The notes under the pieces were generated by a model. The model ran no database searches and was not told the DNA's origin. It saw nothing but the letters and a program-made list of their open reading frames with translations. A DNA stretch of 64,000 nt from Strongyloides papillosus (lineage: Eukaryota > Nematoda > Chromadorea > Rhabditida > Strongyloididae). Position 1 is the stretch's first letter. The number at the start of each line of letters is the position of its first letter. The stretch lies in contig SRSI01000078.1 in the NCBI GenBank assembly GCA_005656395.1, forward strand, positions 1,240,001 through 1,304,000. The letters run 5' to 3'. The position numbers and the translations under genes are program-made. Shown one piece after another: positions 1-11,155 of the stretch.

Positions 1-480
1 ACAATTGTCAAACATGATCCATTTTTCATCGCACGTTACAATTCTTTTTAAAAATGGGTCATTTTTGTTCCTGTGAATCAAAAAATAACAAGTTTACATG
101 CTTCTAAAACATTGGTCGAGAGTATACTCATGGGGTATGTAAGAATCCATTATTTTCTTCATATTTATGGGTTTTAAGTAGTTGGATACAGTTCCAACAC
201 TGACATTTAATTCCCCTGTGAGCTCCCGGACAGTTATTCTTGGATTATGTTCCACCATTCTTTTTATTTTTTCGTTCTCAAGAACATTTATTTCATGAAA
301 ACCCTCCTTTCTTTGAAGACTTATATTTCTATTGCGGAATTTTTGGAAACAACGATGTATGATTCGTTTGTTAGTGGATCTTTGACCAAATGCTTTATTT
401 ATTTTCTTTGAAGTTTTGGTTGCTGCTTGCTCAAGTTTGAACTCGTACAAGTAAATTGGTCGGAAATCAATTTTTGACGT
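1..480 (-). pseudogene. mariner transposase N-terminal part, truncated by window edge
   Basis: Minus-strand remnant of a mariner-type DDE transposase, the enzyme that cuts and pastes its own element at TA sites. The open part (450 down to 97) has the paired helix-turn-helix region of the family: a basic first HTH with AFGQRSTN and RCFQKFRN, then a second HTH with ITVRELTGELNVSVGTVSNYL. A TAA at 96-94 breaks the frame, which then continues to the window edge through DPFLKRIVTCDEKW; TCDE carries the first catalytic aspartate. Upstream of 450 the frame is open to about 480, where ACG stands at a plausible old start codon. The rest of the catalytic domain lies outside the window. Family assignment is firm; the copy is dead. 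Confidence 0.85.
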
Positions 481-1343
481 AACTTTTTTTTTAGAGTAAT
501 AGCAACTTTTTAATAATTTCGAACAAAATGCAAAAAGATGACAATGATAATCCTCGATTTGTTCTACAAAATGGTATATATCTTCTAGCGATACGTAAAC
601 GTATAAGAAAGTTATGATAATTTAAAATTTGATAATTTAAAAAGCGACATTTTAAATTGAACAACCTAATAGTTATCTGTAAAATTCATTTTTTTAAATG
701 TACATATTGTATTGCTATAAGAGTTAATATATAAATGGATGTTGTATAAAACAAAAATTGTAACGAACAATGTGATATTACTATATAAAATGCATTCCAA
801 TAGGTCGTTGATTTATAGAAACCAGTTTCAGTTTAGTTACTGAGACATGGCAACAATTTGGTATTTTATATAGTGGTATAATGCATATTACTATAACTTA
901 AAATCCTATATTGCGTTTTTGTCAAAAATCATACAAATGTCTAGACTGTGTTTTTTTAACAAAACTTTCTAGTGAATTTACATACGCTCTGTTGTAACTT
1001 GTTACCTCGAGCTTACCTATTTCTATATTTTGTAGTTGTGTTAGTTTTCAACACTAGCAATTTTGCGTTGTGATTGTTAAAATTTAAAAGTAACAAGAAA
1101 ATTCGAAAAAAGTTATTTACACATTTACTTTGTTTACCAAACAATTTTGTTTTGTCATAAAAAAAATGCCAAGAAAACAGTACAATAAAAAGGAAAAAAA
1201 ATTTTATTAAGGAGTCAAAAAGAGACATTCTAACAGTCAGAAATATAATTTGTTTTACAAGCAGTGTATAATACTCACCGGAATTTCCAGATCAATATAA
1301 CATTTGAAATAGGTACGAATGAAATTTTTGTTCAGATAAAGAG
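481..1343. other. AT-rich non-coding interval
   Basis: No convincing gene, repeat or RNA seen. The short minus-strand frame at 1013-1228 is built from T-runs read as Phe/Leu and is not supported. Confidence 0.5.
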
Positions 1344-1541
1344 TTAAATTGTGATGTTGATAGTCACTAGTAGACTATTATTGCCAAACTTATTACCAAC
1401 ATATTCTTGAACAGCTCTCATAAGAATTTGCATCGCCCAATCGAAAAGAAACCAAACAGTATCTAAAATGAAATTATGGTTATCATACTTCTTATAGCAA
1501 AATCCATTACTGAAGCCCAAGGGATCAGTAAATCCTTCTTC
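1344..1541 (-). CDS. Coding-like exon of unknown gene
   Basis: A 66-codon minus-strand frame (stop TAA 1346-1344; upstream stop just above 1541) with balanced composition, unlike the Lys/Asn/Ile/Phe mix of chance frames here. It reads EEGFTDPLGFSNGF, then DTVWFLFDWAMQILMRAVQEYVGNK. An AG acceptor-like site precedes DTVWF, and GTAATA after EYVG could be a donor, so the true exon may be shorter at either end. There is no ATG and no recognised domain. It could be an internal exon of a living gene or a remnant. Confidence 0.35.
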   Translation of the reverse strand, partial: EEGFTDPLGFSNGFCYKKYDNHNFILDTVWFLFDWAMQILMRAVQEYVGNKFGNNSLLVTINITI

Positions 1542-1546
1542 TTAGT

Positions 1547-2481
1547 GCAACTAAGCATCTAAAACATAATAATAAGTGAAAAGAGATTATTGTTTCAACA
1601 GAAATATTTGTAAAAATTGAATCAATTATGTATATTGCAGTTTCGATTGATTTATCACATGAATCTTGATAATTATTTTTCAAAAGCTTTTTAACAAATT
1701 TGTCAATATTAGTAGAAATAAGTCAAGTTTTCATAGAATCCTTAGTCCTGTTAGCAAAATGTTGTTAATATTTATTAAATAGTAGAGAAAAATGCAGTAG
1801 AGGTTAACAATCATTTTAAAAACCGTTCAAACTTAAATAAACGTGACACTGAGCCACGTAAAATTCGTGATTTAATTAACAGTCATTGACAAAACGTTAG
1901 GAAGATTTATCACATATCAGAAAAACGTGTTTAGACAATTTTTTGCCGTTACATTTTTATTTCTAGTTCGTAACTTATTAATTTTATTGCAGAACGTTAC
2001 CTTTCATATACCTATCAAAAGTTCAATTTAAAACTTGATTGGTGTTATATTTTACACCTCATTATTCGGATGATTTATTTTTTGAAATCCTGACAATTAT
2101 AATAAATAAACATAGTTAACATTTTTAATGACCATAACGTTACAAAATATAATTTATCTAAGTAAATAAAAGAAACAACAAAAAATATTAAAAGCTTAGC
2201 AATACGGTAGTTAAACTATGCAGCGTACGAATTCCTAGTCTCTTACTATGTATATAACATTCCCAAAAACAATAAGAATTAATGCAATATAAATAAAAAT
2301 AATTTAACTTACAAAAAATACTAATGTATCATAAATGATTTTGTTAACTAGATAGTTAATAATAAGATACATTTATTACATAAAGTGAGTTTTAAATATA
2401 AGATAAAAATAAAAACTGAGATTTTAAATATTCTTGCTTAAGTACTAATTTGTGAAGGCATGGCTAACATCCCCGGTCTGC
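1547..2481. other. AT-rich non-coding interval
   Basis: Nothing recognisable on either strand. Confidence 0.5.
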
Positions 2482-2607
2482 TTAATGATGTTCCCAGATC
2501 TTAACTTGAGAACTATCCTTGTTGGTTTTTCCAGTTCTGGCAGTACCAATCTCTTTAGTGAATTTCAGATCCTTGAGAACACTTTCATTAGTAACTGTAT
2601 TGGTATC

Positions 2608-2910
2608 CTAGATATTCTTTGTTCCCGTGGTTGATTTTGATACCTCGGGAGTTTTACGCATTTCAGCTGTATTAACATTCTCGTTAATACGTGATCTTTT
2701 ATACTCTTCCTGATTGGATACAACATTCGTCATTTGGCTATTTGAGACATTGGCAGGAATTTCCAGAATAGTAGATATTTCATCATTGGTTGGTACATCC
2801 ATATAATCACCAGGAATATCTCCAAATAAATCTAAAGAACATTATTAAATGATAAATATTACTTCCAAATTACCAATGAATTTTTGAGCAGTTAATTTTT
2901 CTTGATCCAT
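2608..2910 (-). CDS. Small two-exon gene, product unknown
   Basis: Exon 1 runs 2910-2874 (ATG; MDQEKLTAQKFI), followed by a 42-nt intron 2873-2832 with GTAATT donor and TTCTTTAG acceptor. Exon 2 runs 2831-2608. The junction codon is GAT and the frame stays open, giving 86 residues: ...KFIDLFGDIPGDYMDVPTND..., an acidic N-terminal part followed by a polar Asn/Ser/Thr-rich tail. Past the TAG (2610-2608) the same frame stays open to a TAA at 2484-2482 (DTNTVTNESVLKDLKF...), so the stop may be a recent nonsense change. The acidic start loosely recalls N-terminal tails of piggyBac-type transposases, but no catalytic domain follows. Splice structure is well supported, function unknown. Confidence 0.5.
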
Positions 2911-3090
2911 AGTTTAGGATTGCGATGAGTAAAAATTGTGATTAACAGCAACGACACAGAAGAGACAGTGAAATAACTTTCAGAACGGTACGAAAATCTT
3001 TAAATATTCTTGCTAGTGACCTAACATCTCATGGGGGATGCTCTAAGTCGTAAAATTTAACCTACATTACACCAGATGCTAACTAACTAA

Positions 3091-3327
3091 CATAACCAAA
3101 AACAGAAATTTGTACAAAGAATTTGCATTCATAATAAAACAGAAATTTCAAACAGATTTCTTTTAAAATCACATACCCTAAATAAATTAGAAAAGAAATA
3201 CGACAGTGATTTATATAACGAACAGATGATTTACAATAAAACATCTATAATAAACGAAGTAACAAATACAAAAAACTCCAGCAAAAGTGTTTTTACACTA
3301 TTAAGATTGTTTGACATTAAAATTTAA
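3091..3327 (+). CDS. Coding-like open stretch, unknown
   Basis: A 79-codon plus-strand frame (TAA before, TAA 3325-3327) with mixed amino acids: FVQRICIHNKTEISNRFLLK, then LNKLEKKYDSDLYNEQMIYN and SVFTLLRLFDIKI. It lacks an N-terminal ATG and lies 45 nt before another exon-like stretch on the same strand (3372-3502), so both may be exons or broken parts of one gene. No domain recognised. Confidence 0.35.
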   Translation, partial: HNQKQKFVQRICIHNKTEISNRFLLKSHTLNKLEKKYDSDLYNEQMIYNKTSIINEVTNTKNSSKSVFTLLRLFDIKI

Positions 3328-3371
3328 GACTACAAAACTTTAATTTTGATCAAAATTTTTTCACTACATAG

Positions 3372-3502
3372 AATTCTTAACATTATCCATGAGAAGAAAA
3401 AAAGACTCTTTTATGCGGAACAAGATGACACATTTTTTCCTGCTTTGAAACATTCAACATATCAATATACCGTCTCGGAGAGGTTGAGGATAGATTTCAA
3501 AG
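3372..3502 (+). CDS. Candidate exon, unknown gene
   Basis: Bounded by an acceptor-like TTTCACTACATAG and a donor-like AAAG|GTAATC. The frame between is open and less AT-biased: ILNIIHEKKKRLFYAEQDD, then TFFPALKHSTYQYTVSERLR. The next in-frame stop lies just past the donor, as expected for a real exon. Partner exons are not certain; 3091-3327 is the nearest candidate. Family not recognised. Confidence 0.35.
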
Positions 3503-4278
3503 GTAATCAAAACTAGCGGATACCAGAAAAGCAGGTTGGTGAAATGAATAACAAAACAGTAAGAAAACAATATATTAACTTTCAATATTTTATATATTGG
3601 GCATACCCTGATAACTAGTATGAAAATCACATATATATTCTTCGAAAATATATGTCATGCTTGTTAATCTTTCTAAACTCTCATAATATCATTTAACATT
3701 TATTACAAAGCAGTAAATCTAAGTATCATTATACAATAACATACGCTCTATGAAAATATGTTATACTTCAGATATGTTTTGACTAAAAAAATATCGAAAA
3801 CTAAAAATTACAAATGTATTTATACATATAAATGCATTCTTGAAAGTCTATTCAACATAGATAACAGTACTAACAAATGCGAATATATATGACTATATAT
3901 ATTTAAATACATACAGTGATATACAATCACTATACTCTTAGATAGAACTGATATAATATTAATGACCAACACTAGCTCTCTTGTGTTAATCAACATCATA
4001 TAAAAAAAGAGAATATTAATTATATATATACATATATTTACACTATTATCTAATATGGAACTAATATTAAAAGAAACTTCAAGAACATTTTAAAACAAGA
4101 TAATTAACACCAGATAGTTTATTAACATGATTTTATTAAGTTAAAAGAAATAATAAGTAACAATAACAACAACAAGATGTACACCAGTATAGAAAAGTGA
4201 AATTCAACAATGATAACAAGAAACTTTGGCGTTTGTTTAAACTTGACCATCTTCAGTAATCTGTCTTTTTCTATAGAC
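3503..4278. other. AT-rich interval
   Basis: Contains short TA-rich runs near 3885-3910 and 4020-4036. No gene seen. Confidence 0.5.
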
Positions 4279-4556
4279 TTAATATCTGCGATGTCCATAG
4301 GCTAACAAGAACATAATAGCAAGAAACAAAAGAGAAACGATTCTTTCTACCAATAACCCTTGAAGGAAACCGCAACTACCATTACCATCACCACCTGGTG
4401 ATCTTGAATATTTCTTACAATAATCTCGCAGTATCTTTCCGTCTAAAAAAAGAAAAAATAAACTTCTAATCAACAAATTATCCTAAACTTACGGTTAATT
4501 ATTAGAATCTCCAAAAAAAATTTCCGAATCGGATAGAGCTGTGAGAACTGGACTGG
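4279..4556 (-). CDS. Last two exons of a gene with C-terminal membrane segment
   Basis: Minus strand. Exon 4556-4493 (after acceptor TATTTTTAG) and exon 4442-4279 are joined across a 50-nt intron 4492-4443 (GTAAGT...TTTTTTTAG). The joined frame is open: PVQFSQLYPIRKFFLEILII, then HGKILRDYCKKYSRS, a Gly/Asp/Asn linker (PGGDGNGSCG), a hydrophobic stretch VERIVSLLFLAIMFLLAYG and the basic end HRRY before TAA 4281-4279. The hydrophobic 16-18 residues followed by HRR suit a C-terminal membrane anchor (inferred). Upstream exons would lie beyond the element at 4663-5563, which would then be intronic; candidates are at 6187-6319 and near 6080-6119, but their joins are unproven. Product unknown. Confidence 0.45.
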
Positions 4557-4662
4557 CTAAAAATATAAAACATTATTACATATTAAAGGAAATATCAGAT
4601 ACTAATAAATTTAAATACTCAACGATATATATTATATATATATTACATTCCGTTTATATATA

Positions 4663-5563
4663 CAGGGTGGGCCAAAAGTCACGACACAGTTGAAATAAAA
4701 CATTTTATAACTTTTTTTGTAGGCGACATATTTTTATGGTATTATACGCATTTTGTAGAGAATTTGTTAGAGAATAATATACTACAAGATCGTTCTCAAG
4801 AATGAACTTAAAAGAAAGTTTTTTAATTTCTTAATATTTTACATTTAAAAAAAATATTTCTTAATTTTTTTCAATTTAAACTTATTTTTATGTTTAAAAC
4901 ACATGGATACAATTCGTAATAAGTCAATATTTCACGCATTTATGTATGAAGAATATAATCTTTTAAATGATTACCATTTAATTTCTTGCACAAGCTTGTT
5001 AATTATAAAACATTAATTATTACTTTTATTAAATTGTTTTATTTAACTCTTTGAAATGATTTACCACACTTAATATTGCATGTCTTGACGAAGTTTGGGT
5101 CAAATTGTAGTAGGTTTTGAATAAGTTATGAGTTGTAACAATTGAAAATTTTTTGTTGTAGTAATAACGAACTGTTTTTGTCCGTTCTTCAGTAGAATAC
5201 TTTCCTATTGAGGTTACAACAGTGGAAAATATTAAAAATATATGAAAAAAAGTAATATTGTAAAAACAAAACATTTTATGAAGAAAAATAATTTTAACTA
5301 CCATTTTAAGCATCTAGCATTTATTTTTTAATCAATTGAAATATAATAAGATGCACTTTTAAAGCAAAAATATAAATATTTTTATTTAATTTAATACAAC
5401 TTTTCGAAAAGATCATTCTTGAAAACGATCTTGTGATATATTATTCTATAAATCATCCTCTACAAAATGCGTATAATATCATTTAAATATGTCAACTACA
5501 AAAAAAGTTATAACATTTATAATGTGTTCCATCCAACTGTGACATGACTTTTGGTCCACCCTG
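4663..5563. mobile_element. TA-flanked inverted-repeat element, non-autonomous Tc1/mariner-like
   Basis: Begins CAGGGTGGGCCAAAAGTCA and ends with the imperfect reverse complement TGACTTTTGGTCCACCCTG, flanked by TA on both sides (4661-4662, 5564-5565). Each end forms a long inverted repeat of about 160 bp, including TACGCATTTTGTAGAG and its complement. The 901-bp body has only T-rich chance frames (e.g. 5029-5313, minus) and no transposase motif, so movement would need a transposase supplied elsewhere. TA duplication and end sequence point to the Tc1/mariner superfamily; subfamily unknown. Confidence 0.8.
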
Positions 5564-5641
5564 TATAAGAGAAAACTTTCTTATAAATAAATTAAATGAA
5601 AGATATGAAAAAGAATATACATATTAATAATTAATTACCGT

Positions 5642-5761
5642 GATAAATTGGAATTGTGTTGGTACTATGATCAACTTATTCGACAAGATAAAATGAGAAA
5701 ATTAGCTGAAAATAAAAGACAAATGGGCGATTTCGAACTCAGCTTGACATTATCAAGCTAA
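5642..5761 (+). CDS. Coding-like fragment
   Basis: A 40-codon plus-strand frame, LELCWYYDQLIRQDKM followed by RKLAENKRQMGDFELSLTLS, ends in TAA 5759-5761. Composition is protein-like, with few Phe/Ile/Asn runs. The opposite strand has splice-like signals at the same place (TTTTCAG at 5706-5712 and GTAATT below 5639), so strand is not settled. No ATG, no domain recognised. Confidence 0.25.
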   Translation, partial: DKLELCWYYDQLIRQDKMRKLAENKRQMGDFELSLTLSS

Positions 5762-6186
5762 AAGAGGGATGTAGGCAACGCCACTCTAAAAACAATATAT
5801 ATAATCAACATTTATATAATCTTTATCATTCATTGCATCTTATTACATATAACTTACCTTTGTTACTCCTTAATAAACTTATATACTAAATTCATTTATT
5901 TTTATATGAGCCTATAAGACCTACAATTTTACTGATGCAATATATGTGATAAATCTAGAAATACAAACATTAAGGAAAAGAATTCTTTAATAAAAACTTA
6001 CTTTTAAATAAAGCGGAATATATAAAGTGAATTTAAAATTACAAATATAATTTAAATAAGTTCCTTAATTTAACTTACTTGAGAGTACAATATAGATACA
6101 AGATGAATCTGAAATCTAAAAAATTATGGACATCTTTATTAATAAAAGTTACATAAAAAATGATAATAGGGTAATCTGAAAAAATA

Positions 6187-6319
6187 TTAGTTGAATGCGT
6201 CGTTTGTTTTGACACTGTTTCTTAACAATATCATTTTCCTGAAAAAATATTCAGTACATATATTGTCAATAGAAGTAGTATTACTATCTCCACTTTCTAT
6301 TACGCTCTTTACATAGTAC
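6187..6319 (-). CDS. Candidate exon, unknown gene
   Basis: Follows an acceptor-like CCACTTACAG and is open to TAA 6189-6187: YYVKSVIESGDSNTTSIDN, then ICTEYFFRKMILLRNSV. A further short candidate exon at about 6119-6080 ends in CTCAA|GTAAGT on the same strand. Together with 4279-4556 these may be pieces of one minus-strand gene. No family recognised. Confidence 0.3.
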
Positions 6320-6686
6320 CTGTAAGTGGAAAATGTATATGCAAATTTTTTAATTGCATTGATTTTAAAAACTATCTTTGCTTTAAATGTAAAATAAAAC
6401 GTTTCATCAATGTTAAAAAAAAACAAATGTAATGTAGATAAATAAAAATTTTTTTCTTGATATTAAACAACCTACTACGTAAAAAGTTATATATACTATA
6501 TACAGCGTTACCTTTTTTTACTAATGGATTGATATTCCAATTTTACTTATAATTAACTATATATTTTTAAAAAAATGAATGAATTTAACGTTGTATGTTT
6601 CATTAACTATAAGAATTATTTATTTTTTAGATAGAAGCTTCAGTATCGCGAATTTAAAAAAATGAGATGCCAAAGTACTTGAATGA

Positions 6687-6863
6687 AAAGTGAAATCACT
6701 TTCTATATCAAAGTTATTAGAGGTTGCTAGATTAACAGAATTAGAAAGAAATTTTGATTTAAGATATGATAAAATTATCCAGGACTTTGGTAAAGTTGTT
6801 TATGATAAAATAATTTGTCCAACACCATTAAATCAACTAAACGATTACCTGACTTTTTTATAA
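6687..6863 (+). CDS. Coding-like fragment
   Basis: A 58-codon frame ending TAA at about 6861-6863: SLSISKLLEVARLTELERNF, then DLRYDKIIQDFGKVVYDKII and PTPLNQLNDYL. The mixed helix-forming composition is unlike chance frames in this window. An acceptor-like TTTATTTTTTAG lies about 55 nt upstream. Product unknown. Confidence 0.35.
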   Translation, partial: KVKSLSISKLLEVARLTELERNFDLRYDKIIQDFGKVVYDKIICPTPLNQLNDYLTFL

Positions 6864-8065
6864 TAGAAGTGTAACGACTTATTATGACATTGCAAATGTT
6901 TAAAGTATGCGAAACTTTATGTCTCGTACAATTAAAATGTGAAAAGTATTATTTTAAACGTTGTATAATTTAACATATGTTTGGAGTGACAAAATGAATT
7001 ATTTAAAAAGTGATATATTATAATGACGAAATGGGAATTAAAAAGTAATGTATTATAATGACAAGTTATGATTTTTTGTAAATGATATTTAAAATATATT
7101 ACAGCATTAGAATGAACTATTTTACTGACAATTATACTTAATATTAGGAGAGAAAATTAAATCGAAAAATGATTTTTGTTTTCTATACATTTTTTAAAGA
7201 ACATGTATTTTTATATACTGAATAAAAAAATACCAATTTAATCTAAAATCTTATTCTTAAAGTAGAAAAAAAAATGCAATTTTTTACCATCTTTTAATAA
7301 TTTATTTTATCATAAGATGCAAAAAACGAATAGTTAATATATTTTTATATCCAGTATTCAGCAGATAAAATATCTCTAACAGATGACTATAGATTCTGTA
7401 TAGAACACTAATATGCATGCTGTAAATGAAGCTATCTGCGAGTACTAAGTGCCCAAAACATTGCAAGTTCTATTATTTTAAATAGTATTCTCTATAACTT
7501 TACACGTGGTCCGTATATTCGACTTGCTAAGAAATTTTATCATGTTGTTGTAATTTTTTTTTTCATAAAGCACTACAATGACTAAAGAATTATATCATAT
7601 TGTAAGAGAAATGTATACCTGTTTAATCAGAAAATGTGTAAGTAATATGACAATGTTCGCTTAGAACTGGATTGATATGTTCATGTGGTGTCTTCTAACA
7701 CCTTATAATGAATAAATAGTATGAGTAACTTGTAAACTTTATTTATAAGAACTGATTTTACAATATAGGGGTATTATATATATTAGTTATTTTGTGTCAA
7801 ACATCATGTTTGATGCAGCAGTTCAAAAATGTTTTTGTGCGTCTCTGATAACTTCTCGATATCCTAAAAGCGATTCCTACGTAATAAAGGTTTTGGAATT
7901 ATTTTATCAATTTGTTTTGATTACAATAATGCAACAAACAGAAAAGTCTTAAGCCAGAAATTTTACCAACAAATTTATATTTATAAGAATAAAATTTCGC
8001 CATCTTCGCTACGTTTGCTGACGTATTTGATTCCATTATGCATATATTAAAAGGAAAGTAAAAGC
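6864..8065. other. AT-rich non-coding interval
   Basis: No gene or repeat recognised. Confidence 0.5.
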
Positions 8066-8357
8066 ATGTATTGTAAATAGTTCTGGAAAGGCGAACTGTT
8101 AATTAAGTACGTCGTTTTTATTATCAATAAAAAAATTGCTTTCTCTTATCATTGCTTTAATCTTCACTATTCTAAAAACATAATTTTCGATACGTTTAAG
8201 ATAAACTTCTCAAAATCTATATAATTAAAATTGTATTTTAGCGCACACAACTTGTTAACTAATTTGTTGAGAGCTTTACATCTTTCGAGCAAATTATCTT
8301 TAAATTATAATCTCTCGTTCATAATTCTAAATATTTTTTCTTATTGTTGATGCATAC

Positions 8358-8971
8358 GAGACCCTATACACTCACCCATCGAATAAATATTATTCCAACA
8401 GATCGGATATTTTATACCAAACACACTGAGTACATGTACCAATAATAAAAAATTGCATTTTTATTTTTACAACTTTCTTATGGAAAAGAAAGTTTATGAC
8501 CCATATATGTATTTAACTTTACTAGAAAGTGACATAAAATGATGTTAAAAAAATTTATATCAACAATAAACGAATTTATTTTGAAATAGTAAACCCACTT
8601 TTTTTTCAACAAAAAATGTTAACATTAAAATTGATATTTTTAATGAAATATTTAATTTCTTTTGTAAAACGTTAATTTTTTTTATTAAAATCGGGTAGGG
8701 ATCATGATCAAATGCAGTGCAATCATAAAATGAATCCAAAAGATGTCAAAAAGTACGTTTACTATTCTAAAATTAAACTTTTAAAATAATGTATAATGAC
8801 TAAGTTCTTTTAAACTAATTATTGTTACTACTGTTAAATGTTTTTTACTATAAAATAATGTCTGTAGTAATAATTTATTATTTTGATTTTCGTGACGAAA
8901 CAATTTGTATTTTCGTGGTGAGATATGCATGACAAAATTTGTTAATTTACTGGGTGAGTGTATAATAAGCC
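8358..8971. mobile_element. 614-bp element with 8-bp target duplication (hAT/P/Merlin type)
   Basis: Sits inside repeat copy 1 between two copies of ATGCATAC (8350-8357, 8972-8979). The sister repeat at 38.89 kb has one ATGCATAC and no insertion, so the ends and the 8-bp duplication are shown directly. A perfect 14-bp inverted repeat TATACACTCACCCA starts 7 bases inside each end. Eight-base duplications are made by hAT, P and Merlin transposases. No coding frame inside, so non-autonomous. Confidence 0.85.
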
Positions 8972-9379
8972 ATGCATACCGTTCAGCATACTTAAAACGC
9001 CTTAAATAATTTTTTCCATAATTAACAAATTTTTAAAACTTTTCGATTTAATACCATTAACATATCTAATTCGTTCATATTACATCTAAAAAAGAATATA
9101 AATATTAAGATTAGAAAAAAAAACAAACATTTACTTGAAGAAAATTAAAAAAACCTGTATAAATATTACCAATATTTGACTATTAACTTTATTCAATTAT
9201 TGTTTCCTGCAAACATTAAAAACATAATTCCAAGAATTTAATTTTTACAATAACTTGAAGATATTCTTTATAAATTAAGAAATTAAAATAAAAAAACCTA
9301 CGTATTAGAGGAAGAATAATATGTATAGCAAATTTTTTTGTCTAGGAAATTAACTATTTAGGTTTATTTTTTTAAAAAA

Positions 9380-9581
9380 ATGGCTCAAGATAGAAGTACG
9401 GCATATGAAAAAACTATAAAGAATCTCAAAAATTTTGCAAAGCGATGATAATAATGTTGTTATTAATGTTGAATTAAATAAAAACTTATATTTTGATTTT
9501 AAAAGTTTACACAAATGTCTAGACAATAGATTGCCTGAAATGGAAGCTAGAGGAGAATTACTGGAGTATAAGACAAGATAA
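9380..9581 (+). pseudogene. Broken small reading frame in repeat copy 1
   Basis: ATG at 9380 opens MAQDRSTAYEKTIKNLK, then a one-base shift near 9430-9445 moves the protein-like reading to ILQSDDNNVVINVELNKN, ...FKSLHKCLDNRLPEMEARGE, ending TAA at 9579-9581. The same shift is present in copy 2 (39299-39500), so the break predates the duplication. No domain recognised. Confidence 0.35.
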
Positions 9582-10412
9582 AGACTGCCAATTTTTTAAA
9601 GTATGTTTTTTATCTCAGTAATGCATATCTTTTTAGACAAAAAAAGAAACATATTAAACAAGTCTAAAAATTTTTAGTATTTTTTTATTTTACTATAGTG
9701 TGAAAGTTGAAGGAAGAATTTTAAATATTAAATGTCTGTTTATTAGTGAAAAGATTGATATAAATTAATTGTATTGATCTAATTAATGGAATTTTTTTTG
9801 ACACTAAATTTCATACTTTTTAAAGTTTTAACATTAGACAGACGAAAAAAATTTACCTTAAAGCTCTGATAAGTGCTGTTTTGATTCCTTAAAATTTAAT
9901 CTTTAAAATATTAATTTTCTATGATTGAATAATTAAATAAGGTTTATGTTAATAAAATAGCATATGTAGATTTGTTCATATAATTTTTACATTAACTAAA
10001 CTTTGAACTATTGAAATAGTTCACTAGAAAAATTTCTTATCATCAGTAATGATAGGCAATAAATTAAGCATTGCTTATCAATCCTAAACATATGTCAAGA
10101 ACAGTTTTTACATAGCACTTAGAACTATAGCGGTAAAATATTATAACATTTATCTTCTTTATATAGTGTGAAACAAATACAAATAAATAAATTACCGTGC
10201 TTATTAATAAGATAGTAAGATATTATTCTTTTAAAATGTACAAATAATTTATTATTATTATCAATTGATACTTTTTTTAAAAAAAATAACATAAAAAGTA
10301 TTAAACTTACAGAAACAACTAATATCATTACATTAATTTATATAATATAAATTGATACTAATATTTTTTTTCTTATTAATTATTTCTTTAATTTTTCCAA
10401 TCTAACAATATC

Positions 10413-10575
10413 TGTAAGCAGCTTGTTGAATTAAAATATTTTGATGATAAAGAATATGATTTAGACAATTCTTCGATTGAAAATACAACAATGAATGAAA
10501 ACGATTACGTTAAAAATAAGAATTTCTGATTTTTCTGATAATATTGTTAAAGTTACAGAAAATATTCAAATATGA
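10413..10575 (+). pseudogene. Coding-like fragment just past the repeat
   Basis: Plus strand: CKQLVELKYFDDKEYDLDN, then SSIENTTMNENDYVKNK, then after a frame change ISDFSDNIVKVTENIQI and TGA. Acidic, polar and protein-like, with one shift near 10520. Unknown family. It lies outside the 1.67-kb repeat. Confidence 0.3.
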
Positions 10576-11155
10576 TAAAATAATTAGGTTGAGATTTTAC
10601 TTAACAGTTATTCAATTATTCTTTTAAATCAAGCATTTATTTGAAAATTTGCATTTGGTTTAACTTACTTAAAGAAATATAATATCATAATCATTATTAA
10701 GTGCATAAAATTCAATGAAAACAGATGATATGTTGTATCTTATTACAGACAAATATTGAGATGTTAAAATATCATAGATCTGATATTAATATTTAAAAAA
10801 AAGAATATAGAACAGTTATATACTTTACCATTGTCTAATGACAAATGAGCAACTTTTTTTAACCAATAAAAGATGTCTATTTTAGCAATATATGTCAAGT
10901 AAATCTGATAAATGAGAGATACAATTTTGCATCCTAGTTGAAAATACAAGTAAATATGTTCTACACACAAACGTTTTTTCTATCATTTTGCAGACCAAAT
11001 TTGACAAAATACGAACCATTTAAATGCATAATATTATAATTTCTTAATAAACTATTGTTAAAATTTTTATATTTTATAATTTTTGTTTTGTAGATAAAAA
11101 GTTAGTTTTTATATTTAGTAAACTTTTTTTTCAGTTAATATTTTTAAATTTTAAA

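Larger units (their letters stand above)
8066..10353. repeat. Interspersed repeat, copy 1 (interrupted by an insertion)
   Basis: Shared with 38606-40273 in the same orientation at high identity (estimated over 90 percent by eye) from ATGTATTG to the ATT at 10351-10353. Copy 1 is 2288 bp; minus its 614-bp insertion and the extra 8-bp target copy it is 1666 bp, matching the 1668 bp of copy 2. Sequences outside both borders differ, so these are two copies of a mobile or duplicated unit. Terminal inverted repeats were not found, so the mode of spread is unknown. Both copies carry the same broken reading frame (9380-9581 here). Confidence 0.85.

Noticed and set aside
5029..5313. 95-codon minus-strand frame inside the inverted-repeat element
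   Set aside because: Phe/Tyr/Thr-rich translation of AT-rich DNA with no motif; not a transposase.
10125..10328. Conserved minus-strand frame in both repeat copies (also 40045-40248)
   Set aside because: Conservation follows from the copies being recent duplicates; the composition is hydrophobic/T-rich and the open frame can arise by chance.
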